A stretch of 63,064 nucleotides of DNA from Porphyromonadaceae bacterium UBA7042 (GTDB lineage Bacteria; Bacteroidota; Bacteroidia; Bacteroidales; Muribaculaceae): positions 1,220-64,283 of the forward strand of contig DLAR01000074.1 of assembly GCA_002494015.1 (NCBI GenBank), given 5' to 3'. Below, in pieces: positions 24,797-34,299 of this stretch. How positions within the stretch are numbered: position 1 is the stretch's first letter; each line of letters begins with the position of its first letter. Below the pieces are notes generated by a model. That model did no database searches, had not been told where the DNA came from, and saw nothing but the letters and a program-made list of their open reading frames with translations. The position numbers and the translations under genes are program-made.

Positions 24797-27700
24797 TCAT
24801 TGTCCTGTCACTGCGATGCGCTTGGACACGGACGAGGTTTCGCCGCTGCCGGTGGAAACAGTCACGCGGTAGATGTAGATGCCGCGCGGCACACGGTGGC
24901 CCGCGCTGTTGCAGAGGTCCCAGTGAATGGGCGATGTCAGGAACATGTCGGCACGTCCTTTGTTGCTGTCGTTCCACAGGAGCCGCCCGTCAAGGTCAAG
25001 AATGTCGACTGTGACGGTGAGCATTGCGTCGGGACGGTTGTGGCTGACATAGAAATTGGCCTCGACCGATGCGGGATTGGCATCGGAATAGGCATCGAAA
25101 ATCTTGGGAGCCTGCCCTTCGACCACGTTGAACTCGATAACGTCCGCCGAGGAGTTGGACGAGGTGTCCCACACCTTGAATGTCAGCTCGTGGTGTCCGT
25201 TGGACAGAGTTCCGAGCGGGAATATCACGCTGCCTCCTGCCGAGCCGTCCTCGGCGGGTGTATAGTAGGCGGCGACATTGTTATAGGATAACTTGCCGTC
25301 GACAGAGACAGCCATCTGGTGTCCCACGCCCGAGTTGGAGAGGTTTATGCCCACGTCATCGCTGACGGTGACGATGAGCGTCGGGGTCGTGTTGACCGCG
25401 TCGCCGCTGCGGAAAGACTCGTGGTTGATGTATATCCGGTCAATTGTCGGGGGCACGGTATCGGCTTGGGCGGTGTCGTCAAATCCGTAGACATAGAAGT
25501 CGCGGTTCATCCCCGATGCTTCCTCCCCGCTCTCGGCGCGGGCATACATGTTGAGGGCTGCCGGCCTGAAATTGTCGCTGACTTCGGCGGGCATGGGGAT
25601 GGTGACGGCAAATTCACCCGCGATGACCGCGCCGCTGCCGGAATAGAGACGGTTGCCCTGCTGCTCGAAGGTCACTTTTTCACCGGGGTCTTTTTCGGTG
25701 CCGCGTCCGCGGGTAGTGGAGCTGTACTCGGCATCGTAAAGGGTCAGCGAGACGGTGCCGTTGAACGATGTCATTTTCTCGCCCCGGGTGTCGTAGATCG
25801 AACCGCGGAACACGGGGCGTTGCAACGCGCTGACGGTGACTTGGTTCTCGTCGGTGACCTCCACGCCGTCGATGCTTTCAAGCACGGCGTGGTTTTCAGG
25901 CACCATCAGCCTCATGGCCGGGTCGCCGAGCAGAACGTAGCGGCGCTTGTTAAGGTCGTCGTTGGTCATGGCGTTTTTGGCGCGGTTGATGATTTCGCCG
26001 ACAGTGCGGAACCGTCCGTTCTCGTCACGGGCGAAGGCTTCGAGCCCGAGTGATGCCGAGAGAACGCCGTTTAGGGAGATGTAGACAGGGCGCGTGGCAC
26101 TGATGGCTGCGACCGCGCCGCCGCTTTCTTCAAGCGTGAGAGCCTCGATGCCACACTGTTCAACGTCGTCCCATCGCCCGAAAGTACAGGTGGCGGCATA
26201 GAATACCGGCGCGTGGCGCAGATAAAGCGAGTACAGGTCAGAGGTTTCAAACTGCTTGTCGGCGGTGAGGGTTGTCGAGCCGCCGTGGCCGATGTAGTTC
26301 CACCAAGCCACGCCGTTGTCGAGGGTGCGGTACATCTTGTCGCGGGCGCCGGCATACATGCTGTTGGAGAACTCAAACTCGTCGATGTATACTTTGGTGT
26401 ACATCATGCCGAGTCCCGACTCGTAGGACTGCATGTTGTTGACCATCGTTTCGGTCTGTTTCATGTGGGTGCCGCTGTCTTGGTCATCGGCAAGGAGCAT
26501 GACGTGGTTGCGCCACTCTCCGGCTACGGGGGTGTTGCAGTATTTTATGAGCCGGTCAACAAATACACGCGCCTCGTCGGCAGTGCGTGCCGAGATGCGT
26601 CCGACGGCGATGTCGAGTTTGTCTCCGCCGAAATTCAGTCCCGAGCCGTCGGCCATCATTGCGAGGATGTCGTCGGAACAATAGGATGATGACACGTTGT
26701 GACCGGTGTTGGTCTGCCAGATGGGGAGATGCTCGTAGCGCTGGTTTTGTCCCTGAGTGGTCACGCGGCGGTGGTCAAATGTGCCGCGTCCCATCATGAG
26801 GAGATATTTCAGCCGTTTTCCGCCGTCGGCGTTGCCACGGTCGTAGAACATTTTCAGCATTCGGCGGATGGCGTTGACATCGCCGCAGCCTGAGCCGAAT
26901 TCATTGTAGACGAGAGACTGTTCCACGACATATACATCGAGCGAGTCACGACTGTCGCGGTGTAGCCGGGCTATGCGCTCGGCCTCGCTGCGTAGGGCCG
27001 ATGTCGTGACTATCACCATGTCGGGAACCGGTACGGAATGAATGTCCTGATTTCGAACCGTGCCCTCGTTGACAGGGGTTCTGAACGCGCTGTTGTCATT
27101 CCACGCGATGTAGCGGCGCAATCCGGTGCGCGGTGTGCTGGCCGTGGCGCCGTTTTGAGTGGCCGCTGTCTCTATTGTGTTCAGGTTGAGGGGGTCGGTG
27201 ACATCCCACACGGTGGTCTGTGCCGATGCTCCGGCGATTGTGAAACACCTGTCGGTTGTGAAAAATCCTGCCAGCGCGGCTTCCATGTCAAGGTTGCGCA
27301 TATAGTTGACGACTATATAGTCCAGATAGGCGTCTTTTACCACCCCGCTGACCGAGTACCGAAGGTTGAGGTTAAGGGTGGAGCCGTTGATGGAGAATGT
27401 CTTGGCGGTCACACATGTGTCGCCACACGCGTCGCTCGACGGGTTGGGTCTGATGTTGTCAGACGAGGAGGAGGGGAGTGTGGAGCCGTTGGCGGTGAAT
27501 GTCAGTCGGGAGGTTGCCGAGGGGGTGTTGGCAAGAAAGCTGCACTGCATCCACACATCGGTGTCTTCCACGCGCCCCGGGAGGTTGAACCGGAAGTCGC
27601 GCGACTGGTTGAACCGGAAGTCCTCGCCGACGGCGTAGTGGCCCGAGCGGTTGGGGCTGATGAGGTCTTGCTCGTGGATGACGGCTGCGGTGACGGTCGT

Positions 27701-28195
27701 GGCGGGTGTTGAGGCGGGTGTGCCGCTCTCGGCAGGTATTTCGCGCGGCGCGGCATCGCTGTCGGTGAGATAATAGTAGCCTTTTGTAGAGAAGGGGTTG
27801 GTGGTGCGCGTGTGTCGGCCTGAGCGCGAGTCGACCGCCCAAGTTTCGGGTCCTACGCCGTAGAACACGATGCCCCGCGCGGTTGTCGCGGTCTGCACTT
27901 GCGGCAGGTCGTCGATATAGTTCGCGGCAGTCAGGTTGTCGCTTATGTGCTGGCCACCATAGCCGTAGACGCGTACCCGCGATGGGTCATTGAATCCCCA
28001 CCGCCGCAAGTCGGCGGTGGAAAGAAGATAGACTCCGGTTTCCGAGACGCTGATTTTGACCCATTTCCCTTGGGCGAGGACGCTGTTTGCGGCATAGGTC
28101 TCAACGGGGAACGCTGTCGCGGGAATCGGGCGGCCCAATGCCAGAACGGAGATTAAAAATATAAAAAGAAGATTATATTGCGATACTGGTTTCAT
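24797..28195 (-). CDS. porU: Type IX secretion system sortase PorU (C25 family)
   Basis: The 1132-residue protein has a signal peptide at about residues 1-29, a long N-terminal beta region, a C25 peptidase domain at about residues 420-770, then Ig-like and FlgD-like domains (GHRVPRGIYIYRVTV near the end). The catalytic His is in NYIGHGG (near 636) and the catalytic Cys in AATCTFGRW (near 669), the expected spacing of about 33. PorU sits on the cell surface and cleaves the C-terminal signal of type IX cargo. The usual partner gene porV is not adjacent. It follows the GH25 gene by 51 bases. Confidence 0.82.
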   Translation of the reverse strand: MKPVSQYNLLFIFLISVLALGRPIPATAFPVETYAANSVLAQGKWVKISVSETGVYLLSTADLRRWGFNDPSRVRVYGYGGQHISDNLTAANYIDDLPQVQTATTARGIVFYGVGPETWAVDSRSGRHTRTTNPFSTKGYYYLTDSDAAPREIPAESGTPASTPATTVTAAVIHEQDLISPNRSGHYAVGEDFRFNQSRDFRFNLPGRVEDTDVWMQCSFLANTPSATSRLTFTANGSTLPSSSSDNIRPNPSSDACGDTCVTAKTFSINGSTLNLNLRYSVSGVVKDAYLDYIVVNYMRNLDMEAALAGFFTTDRCFTIAGASAQTTVWDVTDPLNLNTIETAATQNGATASTPRTGLRRYIAWNDNSAFRTPVNEGTVRNQDIHSVPVPDMVIVTTSALRSEAERIARLHRDSRDSLDVYVVEQSLVYNEFGSGCGDVNAIRRMLKMFYDRGNADGGKRLKYLLMMGRGTFDHRRVTTQGQNQRYEHLPIWQTNTGHNVSSSYCSDDILAMMADGSGLNFGGDKLDIAVGRISARTADEARVFVDRLIKYCNTPVAGEWRNHVMLLADDQDSGTHMKQTETMVNNMQSYESGLGMMYTKVYIDEFEFSNSMYAGARDKMYRTLDNGVAWWNYIGHGGSTTLTADKQFETSDLYSLYLRHAPVFYAATCTFGRWDDVEQCGIEALTLEESGGAVAAISATRPVYISLNGVLSASLGLEAFARDENGRFRTVGEIINRAKNAMTNDDLNKRRYVLLGDPAMRLMVPENHAVLESIDGVEVTDENQVTVSALQRPVFRGSIYDTRGEKMTSFNGTVSLTLYDAEYSSTTRGRGTEKDPGEKVTFEQQGNRLYSGSGAVIAGEFAVTIPMPAEVSDNFRPAALNMYARAESGEEASGMNRDFYVYGFDDTAQADTVPPTIDRIYINHESFRSGDAVNTTPTLIVTVSDDVGINLSNSGVGHQMAVSVDGKLSYNNVAAYYTPAEDGSAGGSVIFPLGTLSNGHHELTFKVWDTSSNSSADVIEFNVVEGQAPKIFDAYSDANPASVEANFYVSHNRPDAMLTVTVDILDLDGRLLWNDSNKGRADMFLTSPIHWDLCNSAGHRVPRGIYIYRVTVSTGSGETSSVSKRIAVTGQ

Positions 28196-28246
28196 GTCGT
28201 AGCAAGAGAGATGTATATCAAGAATATAACGGCAATACAGGCGGCG

Positions 28247-28975
28247 TTATTGTGTGTCGCCGCGCGCCCATTCCCGCCATTGCTCTGCGGATCCGTTGAA
28301 TGCGTTGATGTCGACCGGGTGGGCGATTCCTCTGACGGTGCCGTTGTGGGTCGACTGCCATATAGTCCACGGCATAGCGTCGGGTTCCTCGCCGAGGGAG
28401 CATATCCACAGCGGATAAGCGTCGAAATGTCCCTTTACGAAACGACGGTAGCCGTTTTTGTTGGTATATAGCATCACGCGGTATCCGTGGCTTTCGAGAT
28501 GGTCAATCATTTCGTGAAGACGTGACAGGACGATGCGTGTCGACTGGGTGACAGGATTGGTCCATTCCTCGATATCGATTGCAAGTGGGAGGTCGATTTC
28601 CCTGTTTTCGAGCGAGTTGAGGAAGTTGAGCCCCTGCATGTATCCGGGGGTGTCAAAACGGAAAAAATGGTATGCCCCCACTTTCAGCCCCGCTTCGCGG
28701 GCCATGCGGTAATTGTCGACAAACCGCCGGTCCTTGAACGTGGCCCCCTCGGTGGCTTTTATATAGACAAAATCGACTCCTTCGCGGGCCACCGCCATGA
28801 AATTTATGTCCCCGTTGTGGCTGCTGACGTCTATTCCCGCCACGGGGAACTTCTCGCGGTCAGGGTAGACGATGCTCCCTCGGTCGCGCAACCCCCATAT
28901 TGCCGCGGCAACGGCAATCAGAACTGCAACGCCACACATAGAGAACACAAATGGATGCCGAGAAGCCATATACAC
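28247..28975 (-). CDS. GH25-family lysozyme, membrane-anchored
   Basis: The 242-residue protein has one N-terminal membrane helix (about residues 9-28) and a GH25 muramidase domain. Family motifs are GIDVSSHNGDI with Asp49, YIKATEG, and LAIDIEEW with candidate acid residues Asp134 and Glu136. GH25 enzymes cut the muramic acid-GlcNAc bond of peptidoglycan. Anchoring suggests a role in local wall remodelling. ATG at 28969 is an alternative start. It lies upstream of porU and may be co-transcribed, perhaps helping assembly of an envelope-spanning machine (inference). Confidence 0.88.
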   Translation of the reverse strand: MYMASRHPFVFSMCGVAVLIAVAAAIWGLRDRGSIVYPDREKFPVAGIDVSSHNGDINFMAVAREGVDFVYIKATEGATFKDRRFVDNYRMAREAGLKVGAYHFFRFDTPGYMQGLNFLNSLENREIDLPLAIDIEEWTNPVTQSTRIVLSRLHEMIDHLESHGYRVMLYTNKNGYRRFVKGHFDAYPLWICSLGEEPDAMPWTIWQSTHNGTVRGIAHPVDINAFNGSAEQWREWARGDTQ

Positions 28976-28987
28976 AGGGATTTTTCA

Positions 28988-28995
28988 CAAAGATA
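28988..28995 (-). promoter_or_regulatory. -7 promoter box for the GH25-porU unit
   Basis: On the minus strand it reads TATCTTTG, 12 bases before the ATG at 28975 and 18 before the one at 28969. Confidence 0.6.
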
Positions 28996-29075
28996 GCGAA
29001 TTTCCCGTTAATGTCCCCGTTGATAAGTGTTAAATATTGATTGAGACAAATCGCGTTGCCGTGACTTTCCCGTGG

Positions 29076-30047
29076 TCAGAATGCTGACGATTTCATTGTC
29101 AGGCCGGTGAGTTCTTGGAGGCCGAAAAGGAGGTTCATGTTGTGGACGGCGGTTCCGGCGCCTCCCTTGAGGAGGTTGTCGATGACGGCGGTAATCATCA
29201 GTTTGCCACCGATGCGGTCGAGGTGGATGAGGCACTTGTTGGTGTTGACGACATCCTTGAGGTCGGGTGTTTTGTCGACGATAAAGGTGAAGTTGTGGTC
29301 GTCGTAGTATTCCTCATAGAGGCGTTTGATTTCGGGCAGCGAGATGTTGCAGTCGAGGTAGGCTGCGGCGATGATTCCGCGCGAGAAGGGGCCGCGCATC
29401 GGCACGAGGTTGATTTCGGAGCTGAAACTGGGCTGGACTTCGGCGATGGTGTGGCGTATCTCGGGGAGCTGGTGGTGGGAGAAGGGGCGGTAGACAATCA
29501 TGTTGTCGTTGCGCCACGCATAGTGGGAGGTGGGTCTGCGTTCGGCTCCCGAGCATGTCGCGCCGGTGACGGCGGTGACGTGGATGTCGCTGTTGAGGAG
29601 CATGTTTCGTGCGAGGGGGAGGAGCATCAGCTCGATGGCCACGGCTATGCAGCCGGGGTTGGCGACGTGACGGGCGCCGCGCACCATTGCCTTGCGGTTG
29701 AGTTCGGGGAGGCCGTAGACAAAGTCGTGGCTTTCGGAGGGCATACGGAAGTCGCGGGCGAGGTCAATGATGCGGAGTTCCTCGGGTATGGTGACGTTGC
29801 CGAGAAATTCGCGGGAGCGCCCGTAGGGGGTGCAGCAGAACAGCACGTCGATTTTGTCGAGCGGGGTGGAACTGCTGAACGTCATGTCGATTTCGCCGAC
29901 GAGACCCTGATGGATGTCAGTGATTTTCTGTGCGGCACATTCGCGGCTGTTGACCCATTGAATGGTTACGTCGGGGTGGTTGATGAGGATGCGCAGCAGT
30001 TCGCCAGCGGCGTAACCTGATCCTCCGATGATGCCTACTTTTATCAT
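29076..30047 (-). CDS. argC: N-acetyl-gamma-glutamyl-phosphate reductase
   Basis: The 323-residue enzyme reduces N-acetylglutamyl phosphate to the semialdehyde in arginine synthesis. It starts with the NADP-binding GIIGGSGYAAGELLRIL. The catalytic Cys is in ANPGCIAVAIELMLLPL, near residue 133. The substrate-binding GPFSRGIIAAAY segment and the closing GGAGTAVHNMNLLFG match the family. ATG at 30047 is the real start; the same frame is open for 147 codons upstream but that part is antisense-like sequence inside waaA. No other arg gene is nearby. It follows waaA by 19 bases. Confidence 0.95.
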   Translation of the reverse strand: MIKVGIIGGSGYAAGELLRILINHPDVTIQWVNSRECAAQKITDIHQGLVGEIDMTFSSSTPLDKIDVLFCCTPYGRSREFLGNVTIPEELRIIDLARDFRMPSESHDFVYGLPELNRKAMVRGARHVANPGCIAVAIELMLLPLARNMLLNSDIHVTAVTGATCSGAERRPTSHYAWRNDNMIVYRPFSHHQLPEIRHTIAEVQPSFSSEINLVPMRGPFSRGIIAAAYLDCNISLPEIKRLYEEYYDDHNFTFIVDKTPDLKDVVNTNKCLIHLDRIGGKLMITAVIDNLLKGGAGTAVHNMNLLFGLQELTGLTMKSSAF

Positions 30048-30066
30048 AGAGTTGAGAGCGGTTTTT

Positions 30067-31353
30067 TTAGCGGTTGTCGGTGTTGAAAATGTCGTTGAAA
30101 ATCCTGTCGGTCGCTCCGAGATTGCGCTTGATATAGGCTCCGGCGGCTTTTCCGGCCTTTTCGAGGCTTGCCGGGTCAGAGATGAGTGTGTCGGCGATGT
30201 CGCTGAACTGCTCGGCTGACGATATCGAGAATCCACCGCCGCAGTCGATGAGGCCGGCTGCTTCCTTGAATTTCTGATGTTTCGGGCCGAAGATGACGGG
30301 CATACCGTAGACGGCCGCCTCGTTGAGGTTGTGTATTCCGTGGCCGAATCCTCCGCCGACATAGGCGATGGTTCCGTAGCGGTAGAGGCTTGACAGCAAG
30401 CCGAATGAGTCGACGATGATGACGCGGATGCCTTCGGGGTTGGGGAGGCCGCAGCTGCCGTTGGAAGGCGGGGTGAACATCTTTTCATACTCGGACAGCA
30501 TCATCGTGTCGCCTTTCCTGATGGTCAGCTGACTGCGCAGTGATTCGAGACGCGCGTCGTCAAACTCATGGGGGGCGATGACTGCACAGACGTGGGGGTT
30601 CTTTTTCAGCCACGGGATGTAGACGGCCTCGTCGGCCTCCCAGCTGCTGCCGAAGACTATCACGGGGTGGTATTTGTAGCCAAAGAGGTACATGCCCGAG
30701 ATGCCGACGGTGGAGCTCATGATGTCGGTCACGCGGTCAAAGCGGGTGTCTCCCGCGACGACCACGTTGTCGATTCCGATGCCTGAGAGCAGGTCGCGCG
30801 AGTTGTCGTCCTGAACGTAGAGGGTCTTGTAGTATCCGAGCCGGCGGCGGAACATGCCGCCCCACGGCTTGAAGAATATCTGCCCGGGACGGAAGATGGC
30901 CGATATAATATATGTGGGGATGCCGCGACGGTGCAGCTGGGTCAGGTAGTTGCACCAGAATTCGTATTTTACAAATATCGCTGTGACGGGATTCAGAATG
31001 TCGAGAAACTCGCGGGCGTTGCCGGGAGTGTCAAGCGGGAGGTAGACAACCACGTCGGCACCATTGTAGTTGTGGCGCACTTCGTAGCCCGACGGCGAGA
31101 AGAACGTCAGCGCAATCTTCAGGTCAGGCCGCTCGCGCCGCAGCCGCTCGATGAGCGGGCGGCCTTGCTCAAACTCGCCGAGCGACGCGGCGTGAACCCA
31201 CACATATTTTTCGTCGGGACTGACAGTATTGCGCAGTGTCTCCATTGTCGCGGCCTGCCCTTTGACCATCTTGCGGACTTTGGGGTTGCGCAGCGATGCA
31301 ATCTTTACACCGAGACTGAAAAGCGATATTCCTAAGTTGTAGAGCAGGTTCAT
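30067..31353 (-). CDS. waaA: 3-deoxy-D-manno-octulosonic acid (Kdo) transferase
   Basis: The 428-residue GT30 enzyme adds Kdo from CMP-Kdo to the lipid A precursor at the inner membrane. It has the N-terminal membrane-anchor helix (about residues 1-20) and HAASLGEFEQ, with Glu60 as the catalytic base known for this family. Later motifs are FVKYEFWCNYL and a GGGFGHGIHNLNEAAVYGMPVIFGP block in the C-terminal half. Its ATG overlaps the gltX stop in TAATG, so the two are translationally coupled. Confidence 0.96.
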   Translation of the reverse strand: MNLLYNLGISLFSLGVKIASLRNPKVRKMVKGQAATMETLRNTVSPDEKYVWVHAASLGEFEQGRPLIERLRRERPDLKIALTFFSPSGYEVRHNYNGADVVVYLPLDTPGNAREFLDILNPVTAIFVKYEFWCNYLTQLHRRGIPTYIISAIFRPGQIFFKPWGGMFRRRLGYYKTLYVQDDNSRDLLSGIGIDNVVVAGDTRFDRVTDIMSSTVGISGMYLFGYKYHPVIVFGSSWEADEAVYIPWLKKNPHVCAVIAPHEFDDARLESLRSQLTIRKGDTMMLSEYEKMFTPPSNGSCGLPNPEGIRVIIVDSFGLLSSLYRYGTIAYVGGGFGHGIHNLNEAAVYGMPVIFGPKHQKFKEAAGLIDCGGGFSISSAEQFSDIADTLISDPASLEKAGKAAGAYIKRNLGATDRIFNDIFNTDNR

Positions 31354-32885
31354 TATCCGGCGTTACCGATGCGTTCGATTCCGCGCTCGATGCGGGCGAT
31401 GGTCTCGTCACGGCCTATGAGCTCGGTGATGTCAAAGATGTGGGGACCCTTGCACTCGCCGACGAGGGTGAGACGGAAGGCGTTCATGACGTTGCCGAGG
31501 TGATACTCGTTCCGGGCCACCCAGTCAAGCACGACAGGCTCGGCGGCGGCTGCCGAGAAATCGGGCAGCTCGCGCAGCACGCCGACAAGTGCGGTCAGGA
31601 TGGCCGGAGTGTCCTCTTTCCAGCGTTTCTTGATGTCTTTTTCGGCATATTCGGCAGGGGCGGTGAAGAAGAACCGGGATTGTTCCCAAAGGTCGGCCAC
31701 GAAGTTGATGCGTCCCTTGACGAGACCTACGGCGCGGGCGATATACTCGTCGCTGAAGTCGTAGGGATTAACTCCGCGGGCCTTGAGAATCGGTTTGAAC
31801 AGGTCGGCAAGTTCGGCGTCGGATATTTTCTGGAGATATTCGTGATTGAACCATCGACCCTTGTCATAGGCGAATTTCGCTCCCGAGCGCGAGCAGTGGT
31901 CAAACGAGAATTTCTCAATCAGCTCCTCCATCGACATGATTTCGGTGTCGTCGCCGGGATTCCAGCCGAGCAGGGCGAGGAAGTTGATGACAGCCTCGGG
32001 GAGATAGCCGCTCTCGCGGTATCCGGCCGAGACGGCACCCGACGCGGGGTCGTGCCATTCGAGGGGGAACACGGGGAAACCGAGGCGGTCGCCGTCGCGC
32101 TTTGACAGTTTGCCCTTGCCGTCGGGCTTGAGCAGCAGCGGCAGGTGGACAAATTCGGGACGGGTGTCGGCCCATCCGAATGCCTCGTAGAGCAGCACAT
32201 GGAGCGGTGCCGAGGGTAGCCATTCCTCGCCACGGATGACGTGGGAAACCTCCATCAGGTGGTCATCGACGATGTTGGCGAGATGGTAGGTGGGGAGGTC
32301 GTCGGCACTCTTGTAGAGGACCTTGTCGTCGAGAATCGACGAATTGATTGTCACCTTGCCGCGCAGAAGGTCGTTGACTTCCACGTCTCGACCCGGCTCG
32401 ATGAGGAAACGCACGACGTAGGGCGCACCCTCGTCCATGAGTCGTTTTACCTCCTCGGCGGGCATTGCCAGAGAGTTTCGCATCGACATGCGGGTCGAGG
32501 CATCATACTGGAAGTTGGGCGTTGCGGCGCGTGCAGCCTCCAGCTCCTCGGGGGTGTCGAAGGCGATGTAAGCCTTGCCGTTGTCAAGCAGCATCTTGAC
32601 ATGCTCGCGGTAGATGTCGCGGCGCTCGCTCTGCTTGTAGGGGCCGTAGTCGCCCCCCTCGCGCACACCCTCGTCAATCTTGATTCCGAGCCACTTGAGC
32701 GACTCGTTTATATAGTCCTCGGCACCGGGAACAAACCGGTGGGAGTCAGTGTCTTCGATACGGAGAATCATGTCGCCCCCGTTGCGGCGGGCAAAGAGGT
32801 AGTTGTATAATGCAGTGCGCACGCCTCCTATGTGGAGCGGCCCGGTGGGCGACGGCGCGAATCTTACTCTGACTTTTCGGTCCAT
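31353..32885 (-). CDS. gltX: Glutamyl-tRNA synthetase
   Basis: The 510-residue class I synthetase charges tRNA-Glu. The HIGH-type motif is in APSPTGPLHIGGVRTALYNY (about residues 9-28), and the KMSKS-type motif is KLSKRDGDR near residue 258. The length is usual for Bacteroidota. It leads a probable operon with waaA and argC. Confidence 0.97.
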   Translation of the reverse strand: MDRKVRVRFAPSPTGPLHIGGVRTALYNYLFARRNGGDMILRIEDTDSHRFVPGAEDYINESLKWLGIKIDEGVREGGDYGPYKQSERRDIYREHVKMLLDNGKAYIAFDTPEELEAARAATPNFQYDASTRMSMRNSLAMPAEEVKRLMDEGAPYVVRFLIEPGRDVEVNDLLRGKVTINSSILDDKVLYKSADDLPTYHLANIVDDHLMEVSHVIRGEEWLPSAPLHVLLYEAFGWADTRPEFVHLPLLLKPDGKGKLSKRDGDRLGFPVFPLEWHDPASGAVSAGYRESGYLPEAVINFLALLGWNPGDDTEIMSMEELIEKFSFDHCSRSGAKFAYDKGRWFNHEYLQKISDAELADLFKPILKARGVNPYDFSDEYIARAVGLVKGRINFVADLWEQSRFFFTAPAEYAEKDIKKRWKEDTPAILTALVGVLRELPDFSAAAAEPVVLDWVARNEYHLGNVMNAFRLTLVGECKGPHIFDITELIGRDETIARIERGIERIGNAG

Positions 32886-32912
32886 TTTGTCGTGATAATG
32901 ATTTTACGGCCA

Positions 32913-32920
32913 CAAAATTA
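32913..32920 (-). promoter_or_regulatory. -7 promoter box for gltX-waaA-argC
   Basis: On the minus strand it reads TAATTTTG, 27 bases before the gltX ATG. The rest of the 225-base spacer (32,886-33,110) holds a GC-rich inverted repeat around 32,999-33,020 (GGCGC with GCGCC) that may end the upstream minus-strand transcript. Confidence 0.5.
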
Positions 32921-33110
32921 CAAAATCCCTGCGGCTTTGGCAAATAACAGTTATCAAATAACAAATAAAAATGCCGGGTAACACGGGTCAGTCTCGGCGG
33001 CGCGATATTTTGCGCCCGGCTAACCCCTGCTTGCGAAAACGATATTTGAGACGAAACATTCCCATTCAATCTTTGGCTGATTTACCCGCGGCTTGATGCT
33101 GTTGTGCCTG

Positions 33111-33396
33111 TCAGCGGATGCCGAGAAGGTCGGTGATGGCCGTAAGGAAGACGTTGAGGTCAAACATTTTGTCAATACTGATTTTAAACGGTCTCGCTTT
33201 ATTCTTGAAATGAGATCCTTCCTCGTTATCAGGTTGTATGAACAGGTATTTGTCATCGATGTCATAGTGGAATCTCCCGCTGACATAGTCGTGGCCTGTG
33301 CGCAGGAACCCTTCCCCGACTTGTACTTCCATGTCCGTCGGGGAGACCGTTTTTTGTCTCACCGTCATAACGGTTGCCGTTTTCAAATGTGTGCAT
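33111..33396 (-). pseudogene. Fusion remnant: start of a MORN gene joined out of frame to the end of its neighbour
   Basis: On the minus strand, the ATG at 33396 opens with MHTFENGNRYDGETKNGLPD, which matches the first codons of the MORN gene at 34932 (20 identical bases in a row at the AACGGTCTCC... stretch). After about 24 codons the similarity jumps to the last 72 residues of the 264-residue neighbour, but in another frame. The MORN frame then stops near 33261. The second part (MEVQVGEGFLRTG to LLGIR) is still open and could start at an internal ATG or at a TTG at 33386, giving a product of up to 91 residues. The most likely origin is duplication of the two-gene pair followed by an internal deletion. 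Expression is doubtful. Confidence 0.75.
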
Positions 33397-33489
33397 AGTC
33401 TTGCCTTAATTGTTTTTTTGCTTGTAAACCTGTAAAATTGATAGAGTGTCTAACTAAGAAATGTTGATTCAGTGTGGTAGCATCATGGT

Positions 33490-34284
33490 TTACTTTATCC
33501 CGAGGAGTTGGGCGGCTGCGGTGCAGAATGCCTGACTGTTATACATCTCGTTGATGTTGATGCTGAACGCTTTGAGCTTGCCGCTGAAGTGTGCGCCGTC
33601 CTCGTTTTCGGGCTGGATGGTCAGGAATCCGCTGTCGACTCCGTAGCGGAAGTGGCCGCTGACATGGTTCTGTCCGGCTCGGAGGAATCCTTTGCCCACT
33701 TGGATTTCGTTGCCGCCGGAGACAAACGTACCATATCCTTTCTCGTCCATCTCGCGGTTGAAGTTGTCGATTGATACGGGATACCATGCTTTGACGATGG
33801 CGTTGACGGCATATCCCTCCATGTTGTATTTCTCGGGGTGGTCGTGTTCGTTGCGATAGCTGCCCGAGAGGAAGTTGGTCTCGTTGCCGTTGTTGTCAAG
33901 TACATGGAGCGAGACGTCGGTGCCGGTGTATCGGGTGATGCCGTAGGTCGACTGGTAACGGCGGGTGACGCGGTTAGAGATTCCGCGGATTTCATTGAAA
34001 CGGAAAATCTGTTCCTCGGCTATGCGTCCGCTGCGGGTCACGGTCTGTTTTAAAAATCCGTTTTCAAAGACTGCCACTCGCCAGTAGCGGATGTGTTTTA
34101 ACCAGTAGCCGAGGATGAAAAACAGCACCATCACCCATCCGAAGAAAGGCAGCAGTATCCACCACAGGTTTTTGTAGTTGAATTTTTCGCGGGCATCGGT
34201 ATAGCCTTCGATGTAGTGTCCGAGTGTGGGGTCGGCGGCAGGAACCTCGTCGGGTCGCAGCCGGAATTGGTCTTTGGTTGTCAT
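33490..34284 (-). CDS. Membrane protein of unknown function
   Basis: The 264-residue protein has a cytoplasmic N-terminus, one or two membrane segments at about residues 40-62 (WWILLPFFGWVMVLFFILGY), and two soluble beta-rich parts. The first (about residues 65-190) has a VFENGFL...RIAEEQIFRFNEIRGI pattern that reminds me of DUF6585-type, PH-like domains, though this is weak. The last 75 residues have a near copy in the fusion remnant at 33111-33396. It starts 15 bases after the MORN gene and is probably made with it. Confidence 0.65.
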   Translation of the reverse strand: MTTKDQFRLRPDEVPAADPTLGHYIEGYTDAREKFNYKNLWWILLPFFGWVMVLFFILGYWLKHIRYWRVAVFENGFLKQTVTRSGRIAEEQIFRFNEIRGISNRVTRRYQSTYGITRYTGTDVSLHVLDNNGNETNFLSGSYRNEHDHPEKYNMEGYAVNAIVKAWYPVSIDNFNREMDEKGYGTFVSGGNEIQVGKGFLRAGQNHVSGHFRYGVDSGFLTIQPENEDGAHFSGKLKAFSININEMYNSQAFCTAAAQLLGIK

Positions 34285-34299
34285 GGTGTATTGATTGTG

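Noticed and set aside
29115..30020. 301-codon open frame on the plus strand
   Set aside because: It is antisense to argC; its protein is low-complexity Gly/Asp/Val and shows no motif.
30048..30488. 147-codon N-terminal extension of argC
   Set aside because: The added part is Ser/Thr/Ala-rich, runs antisense-like through waaA on the same strand in another frame, and the normal ArgC start is at 30047.
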